A DNA stretch of 15,554 nt, taken from assembly GCF_937999985.1 (NCBI RefSeq), contig NZ_CALLDG010000188.1:1-15554 (forward strand), in the 5' to 3' direction. The notes below the pieces were generated by a model. That model had not been told where the DNA came from. It did not search any database and was given only the letters and a program-made list of their open reading frames with translations. This document shows positions 12,159 through 15,554 of the stretch, piece after piece. Positions within the stretch are counted from its first letter, which is position 1. Each line of letters opens with the position of its first letter. The translations under genes and the position numbers were made by a program. The stretch comes from an uncultured Corynebacterium sp. GTDB taxonomy: Bacteria > Actinomycetota > Actinomycetes > Mycobacteriales > Mycobacteriaceae.

Positions 12159-13637
12159 GTGAATAACAACGCGAAGCCCAACAGTCCAGACGACGCTTTG
12201 TTCGGCAACTCCGCGGATGATCTGGCGGATGACCTGAATAACGACATCGACGTGCCCGTCTACCGTCGGGACGCGCAGAAGCCCGCGGACGCCACACCTC
12301 CCGCCAAGGCGACCAAAATTGACAAGTCTGGCGAAGAGACTGTCGGCGAGGAAACCGTGGAATCGTCAGCAGCAGAGGATGCCAAGCTCGAAGCTCCAGA
12401 GAGGGGGAAGGCTTCCGGGGGAGAGGCGAAGTCGGCGAAAACGTCAGAGCCGACCGAGTCGGCCTCCGCGGCTGCTGTGGCGGCTGAGGGCGCTCCGAAC
12501 AAGGACACTGGTTCGGAGCGTGCGTCGACGGGCACATCCGCCGACGCTTCGGCTGAAATTCCAGGGACTGAAGCTCCAGAGGCTGAAACTCCCGTAGAGC
12601 AGAAGCCCGCCAAGCGGGATATCTACGCGGTGCTGGGCCGGGCGCGTCCGCAGCGCATTGAGAGCCGCCCGCCGGAGCCGGAAGTGGATCTGTCGAAGCT
12701 GGATTCCTCCCAGCCCGCTGGCGCTCGCGCTGAGGAGGGCGCGGCCAGTGGCGCGTCCGACCGTTGGGGCAAGGTTGATGACGCCAACCCGGCGGAGCGG
12801 CCCACCACTTCAACCAACGATCAGGCCTTCAGCCGAAATGCGAAGACCGGCGCGGGCGCGGGCGCGGGCACTGACCGTGACGCGGCGGGTGTGGCTCATG
12901 ATTCTGAGATTGGCGGCGCTGGCACGGCCGCCGGGGCCGACACGGCCGCGGATGCTGGGGTTGCTGGTGCTGGTGTGACTGGCGCGGGCGCGGGCACTGA
13001 CCGTGACGCGGCGGGTGTGGCTCATGATTCTGAGATTGGCGGCGCTGGCACGGCCGCCGGGGCCGACACGGCCGCGGATGCTGGGGCTGCCGGCGCGGGT
13101 GCCGGTGCAGTAGCGGAAGTTAAGCGAGGCACCACCAGCTTCGGACTGTTCATCCTGCGCGCAGTGCTGGGCGCGTACCTGCTGGTACGCGGCCTGCAGA
13201 CGCTGTTCGCCTTTGGCGGAGACCCGGGCGTCGACGTATTCCAGAGCCAACTGGGCAACTACAACTTCACCGACATCCTCGCCATCGGCATCCCCGTCGC
13301 GGAGGTTGTCGCCGGCGGGCTACTGCTCCTCGGCCTCGTCACACCTTTCGGCGCGGCACTCGCCACAGTCGTCGGCGGTTTCATGGCATTCCACAACCTC
13401 GACAGCTTCCAAGGAACCCTATGGCCATACGGCCTGAGCCCTCACGTCCAAATGTGGGCGGCGCTGACGGTGGCGTCAATAAGCCTCATCTTCCTCGGCC
13501 CCGGCCGGATCAGCCTCGACCGCAGCAGGGGATGGGCAACCCGACCGTTGGCGTCCGCTTGGATCTTCTTCCTAGTCGCAGCAGCGGCTACCGCCGGACT
13601 GTGGCTCGGCGTGGGCGGAGGCAACCCGTTCAATTAG
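12159..13637 (+). CDS. DoxX-family membrane protein with long disordered N-terminal tail
   Basis: The protein has 492 residues from GTG. Residues 1 to about 322 are hydrophilic, acidic and rich in Ala, Glu, Gly and Ser, so probably disordered. Two less random islands stand out: DDLNNDIDVPVYRRDAQ (about residues 26-42) and KRDIYAVLGRARPQR (about 151-165). A 42-residue Gly/Ala/Asp-rich block is duplicated in tandem (about 233-309). Residues 323-490 form a DoxX domain: about five hydrophobic segments beginning FGLFILRAVLGAYLLVRG (328-345), with FTDILAIGIPVAEVVAGGLLLLG and FGAALATVVGGFMAFH. Mycobacterial DoxX forms a membrane oxidoreductase complex with SodA and SseA; whether that applies here is unknown. 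The length is several times a normal DoxX (about 130-170), all of it from the N-terminal tail. The tail is probably cytoplasmic. Its stop codon abuts that of the opposing UvrA-like gene. Confidence 0.85.
   Translation: MNNNAKPNSPDDALFGNSADDLADDLNNDIDVPVYRRDAQKPADATPPAKATKIDKSGEETVGEETVESSAAEDAKLEAPERGKASGGEAKSAKTSEPTESASAAAVAAEGAPNKDTGSERASTGTSADASAEIPGTEAPEAETPVEQKPAKRDIYAVLGRARPQRIESRPPEPEVDLSKLDSSQPAGARAEEGAASGASDRWGKVDDANPAERPTTSTNDQAFSRNAKTGAGAGAGTDRDAAGVAHDSEIGGAGTAAGADTAADAGVAGAGVTGAGAGTDRDAAGVAHDSEIGGAGTAAGADTAADAGAAGAGAGAVAEVKRGTTSFGLFILRAVLGAYLLVRGLQTLFAFGGDPGVDVFQSQLGNYNFTDILAIGIPVAEVVAGGLLLLGLVTPFGAALATVVGGFMAFHNLDSFQGTLWPYGLSPHVQMWAALTVASISLIFLGPGRISLDRSRGWATRPLASAWIFFLVAAAATAGLWLGVGGGNPFN
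12855..13086 (+). repeat. 106-bp perfect direct repeat (period 126) in the DoxX gene
   Basis: Positions 12855-12960 and 12981-13086 are identical by direct comparison. The period of 126 bases equals 42 codons, so the reading frame is kept. The unit encodes a Gly/Ala-rich block with TDRDAAGVAHDSEIGG. Perfect identity at silent sites indicates a recent duplication. Confidence 0.95.
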
Positions 13638-13640
13638 CTA
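13635..13640. other. abutting stop codons of two convergent genes (TAGCTA)
   Basis: TAG of the DoxX gene (13635-13637) is directly followed by CTA, the TAG of the minus-strand UvrA-like gene (13638-13640), with no intergenic base. No terminator can fit between them, so each transcript must run into the other gene. Confidence 0.9.
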
Positions 13641-15554
13641 GCTTCTTTCCGCCAATACTCGCCCCGTCGCGGTGTCCGTCTGAGCCACCGCGGCGGGGCT
13701 TCCGTCTGCGACAACCCGACCGCCCCGCGCGCCGGCTCCCGGCCCCATTTCGAGCACCCGATCCGCCTGCGCGGCAACTCGCATGTCATGCTCCACGACC
13801 ACCACAGTGTTCCCGCTGTCAACCAACCGCTGGAGCACCGTCACAAGCAAATCCACGTCCGCGGGGTGCAGGCCGGTGGTCGGCTCATCCATGAGGTACA
13901 CAGTGTGCCCCCGCTGAGCCCGCTGCAGTTCCGTGGCCAACTTGATTCGCTGGGCCTCGCCGCCGGAAAGCTCCGTGGCCGGCTGGCCGAGCCGGAGGTA
14001 ATCCAACCCCACCGCCGACAGAGCCCGCAGAGCTCGGGCGATTGCATCTTCATCGGCGAAGACCTCCCGCGCCTCAGCGACGGTCAATTCCAGCACGTCC
14101 GCGATTGTCCGCCCGTTCCAGGTGACTTCCAGCGTTTCAGCGTTGTAACGCGCGCCGTGACAGTCGGGGCAGGGAGTGTAGCTGCCGGGCAGGAACACTA
14201 GCTCGACTTCAATTTGCCCTTCTCCGCTGCAGGTGGGGCAGCGTCCTTGGGTGACGTTGTACGAGAACCGGGAAACGGTCCAGCCCCGCCGCTTCGCTTC
14301 GTCGGTCTGTGCGAAGAGCTTCCGCACGCGGTCGAATAGCCCGGTGTAGGTTGCGAGGCAAGATCTGGGGGTTCGGCCGATGGGCTTCTGTGAGATCTGC
14401 ACCAACCGGTTGATGGCAATGTCTGAGTTGAGGTCTGCGCTGAGTTTGGCCGTTGCTTTATCTGCGGAGCCCTTACTTTTTGACGCCACGTCTCCGTCGT
14501 CGACCGTCGTCTTCACTTGTTCGCGCAGTGAGTTGGCCAGCGTGTGCAGGAGCGTGGACTTGCCGGAGCCCGAGACTCCCGTGATCGCGGTAAACGTGCC
14601 GAGGCCGAATTTCACGTCGAGGCTGTTCAGGGTGCGCTCGTTGATGTCCGTGAGGCTGAGTGTGCCGGAGGGGGTGCGCGCTTCGGCGTCGGTGGTCAGT
14701 TTCAGCGGCCCGGCGGCGAGGGCTCGGCCGGTGGGGCAGTCAATTCCCGCCAGGCCCTCGCTGCCGGCGACGTCTGGGCCGCCCGCGCCACCGGTACCGC
14801 CGGCACTGTCGGTATCAGAGCAGCGGCTAGTGCTAGGGCGGTCAGCGGTACCCATACCAGCGCCGGCCGGGCTGGAACCCCCGGCTGGGGCTGCGTCCCC
14901 TACTGGGGTTGCATTTGCGCCTGCGCTGGATTTTGCGGCAGGGCTGGCGTCTGCTGCCTGGTATCGGGCTGTCACTCGGCTCTGGGGTACAACTGGATGT
15001 TGGTTTGCTTTCAGGGCAGCAGTGGTCGCTGAGCCTTGGGATGGGGTCGGGCAGCAACTCTCAGCTTGGGAGGCGTTCGGGTCCCGGAGTCTGGTCGGGT
15101 TCTGGGACTTGACCGGGCCGGAGTAGAGGATCTCCCCGCCGTGCTCGCCTGCGCCCGAGCCGACGTCGACGATCCAGTCAGCCTCCGCAACCAGGTGCAT
15201 GTCGTGTTCGACCAACAGGACACTGTTGCCCGCGTCAAGGAATCCTCGGATCAGCCGCATTACTGCGCGGCGCTCCTCGGGGTGCAGACCCGCGGACGGC
15301 TCGTCCAAAACGTATGCCACTCCGAAAAGTCCCGACCGCAGCTGAGACGCCAACCGCAGCCGCTGCAGCTCACCCGCCGACAAAGTGGAGGTGGCGCGAT
15401 CCAGGCTCAGGTGCCCCAAACCGAGATCCACCACAGACTCCAGGGTAGGGATCGACTGTTCCAGCAGAATCCGCTCCGCCTCCGCGCTGGCGGAATCCTC
15501 ACCCGCGGGTGCGGCCGCGCTGGAATCCCTACCCGCGGGTGCGGCCGCGCTGGA
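13638..15554 (-). CDS. UvrA-like excinuclease ATPase (UvrA2 or drug-resistance type), N-terminus outside the window
   Basis: Twin ABC ATPase of the UvrA family; 638 residues are visible and the frame is open to the window edge, so the start lies beyond 15554. In order (numbered from the edge) are the first signature LSAGELQRLRLA (58-69; Ala where SGG is usual), the Walker B LDEPSAGLH (83-91), then an Ala/Gly/Ser-rich linker of about 115 residues. Next are Walker A GVSGSGKST with Lys332, PIGRTPRSCLATYTG, and a zinc module CPTC (439-442) and CPDC (462-465) 19 residues apart. The second signature LSGGEAQRIKLA begins at 529 and is followed by MDEPTTGLHP. True UvrA locates DNA lesions with UvrB; shorter actinobacterial paralogues serve drug tolerance. 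The degenerate first signature and linkers favour a paralogue, but the UvrB-binding region is not visible. GTG 15434 is an internal Val. Confidence 0.88.
   Translation of the reverse strand, partial: SSAAAPAGRDSSAAAPAGEDSASAEAERILLEQSIPTLESVVDLGLGHLSLDRATSTLSAGELQRLRLASQLRSGLFGVAYVLDEPSAGLHPEERRAVMRLIRGFLDAGNSVLLVEHDMHLVAEADWIVDVGSGAGEHGGEILYSGPVKSQNPTRLRDPNASQAESCCPTPSQGSATTAALKANQHPVVPQSRVTARYQAADASPAAKSSAGANATPVGDAAPAGGSSPAGAGMGTADRPSTSRCSDTDSAGGTGGAGGPDVAGSEGLAGIDCPTGRALAAGPLKLTTDAEARTPSGTLSLTDINERTLNSLDVKFGLGTFTAITGVSGSGKSTLLHTLANSLREQVKTTVDDGDVASKSKGSADKATAKLSADLNSDIAINRLVQISQKPIGRTPRSCLATYTGLFDRVRKLFAQTDEAKRRGWTVSRFSYNVTQGRCPTCSGEGQIEVELVFLPGSYTPCPDCHGARYNAETLEVTWNGRTIADVLELTVAEAREVFADEDAIARALRALSAVGLDYLRLGQPATELSGGEAQRIKLATELQRAQRGHTVYLMDEPTTGLHPADVDLLVTVLQRLVDSGNTVVVVEHDMRVAAQADRVLEMGPGAGARGGRVVADGSPAAVAQTDTATGRVLAERS
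14745..15110 (-). other. low-complexity linker between the two ABC halves of the UvrA-like protein
   Basis: This region encodes roughly 115-120 residues rich in Ala, Gly, Ser, Pro and Thr, between the end of the first ATPase half (GEILYSGPVK) and the start of the second (LKLTTDAEARTPSGTLSLTDI). Ordinary UvrA proteins have only a short join here. The frame stays open and no element ends are seen, so it looks like an expanded linker and not an insertion sequence. Confidence 0.65.
15493..15552 (-). repeat. 30-bp tandem repeat at the window edge within the UvrA-like gene
   Basis: Two 30-bp units (15493-15522 and 15523-15552) agree at 28 of 30 positions and encode the decapeptide SSAAAPAGRD and its variant ending in GED. 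The array may continue beyond the window. It lies just before the helix leading to the first ABC signature. Confidence 0.85.

Overview
The window looks like chromosomal DNA of a high-GC actinobacterium, most probably a Corynebacterium. The reasons are high-GC codon use, the gene set gatC-gatA ... pfkA ... gatB (an arrangement I recall from corynebacteria), a 13E12/DUF222-like HNH gene, a DoxX membrane protein with a long acidic tail, and promoters of the corynebacterial TAnnnT type sitting directly on start codons. This is judged from sequence features and memory of the families; no search was run. I see no rRNA, tRNA, CRISPR array, insertion sequence or prophage.

Layout. Positions 1-525 hold the 3' part of a DctA-type dicarboxylate symporter gene. 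A 240-base gap with a 41-bp perfect direct repeat leads to ilvA (766-2469), a long threonine dehydratase with two ACT-like regulatory domains. Facing it is an ACT-domain protein on the minus strand (2583-3254). This is divergent from gatC (3318-3623), which is followed by gatA (3870-5372). Next come a Nudix hydrolase (5481-6164) and an abutting MFS drug-exporter-type gene (6165-7553), then pfkA (7672-8700). An HNH endonuclease gene (8981-10255) follows, preceded by an inverted pair of DnaA-box-like sequences. gatB (10427-11944) and a DoxX-domain membrane protein with a long disordered, repeat-containing N-terminus (12159-13637) complete the plus-strand run. A UvrA-like double ABC ATPase (13638 to the window end, minus strand, N-terminus outside) meets the DoxX gene stop codon to stop codon.

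Functional links. GatC, GatA and GatB together form the amidotransferase that turns Glu-tRNA(Gln) into Gln-tRNA(Gln), but gatB lies 5 kb from gatCA and has its own apparent promoter. IlvA opens isoleucine synthesis, PfkA is the committed glycolytic step, and the UvrA-like protein belongs to DNA repair or drug self-protection. The others (Nudix, MFS, ACT, DoxX, HNH) have family-level assignments only.

The most striking property of the window is regulatory. Eight start codons, at ilvA, the ACT gene, gatC, the Nudix gene, pfkA, the HNH gene, gatB and the DoxX gene, are preceded by a TAnnnT hexamer with exactly 7 nt between the hexamer and the start codon. The MFS gene has 8 nt. This predicts leaderless mRNAs and fixes several start sites. 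Only gatA departs from this pattern: it has an AT-rich, AAAG-repeat leader and a Shine-Dalgarno sequence. I found no convincing new multi-gene system. The best leads are the leaderless promoter set, the gatA leader, the DnaA-box inverted repeat, a nested hairpin at 12066-12115 and the repeat-expanding protein tails.
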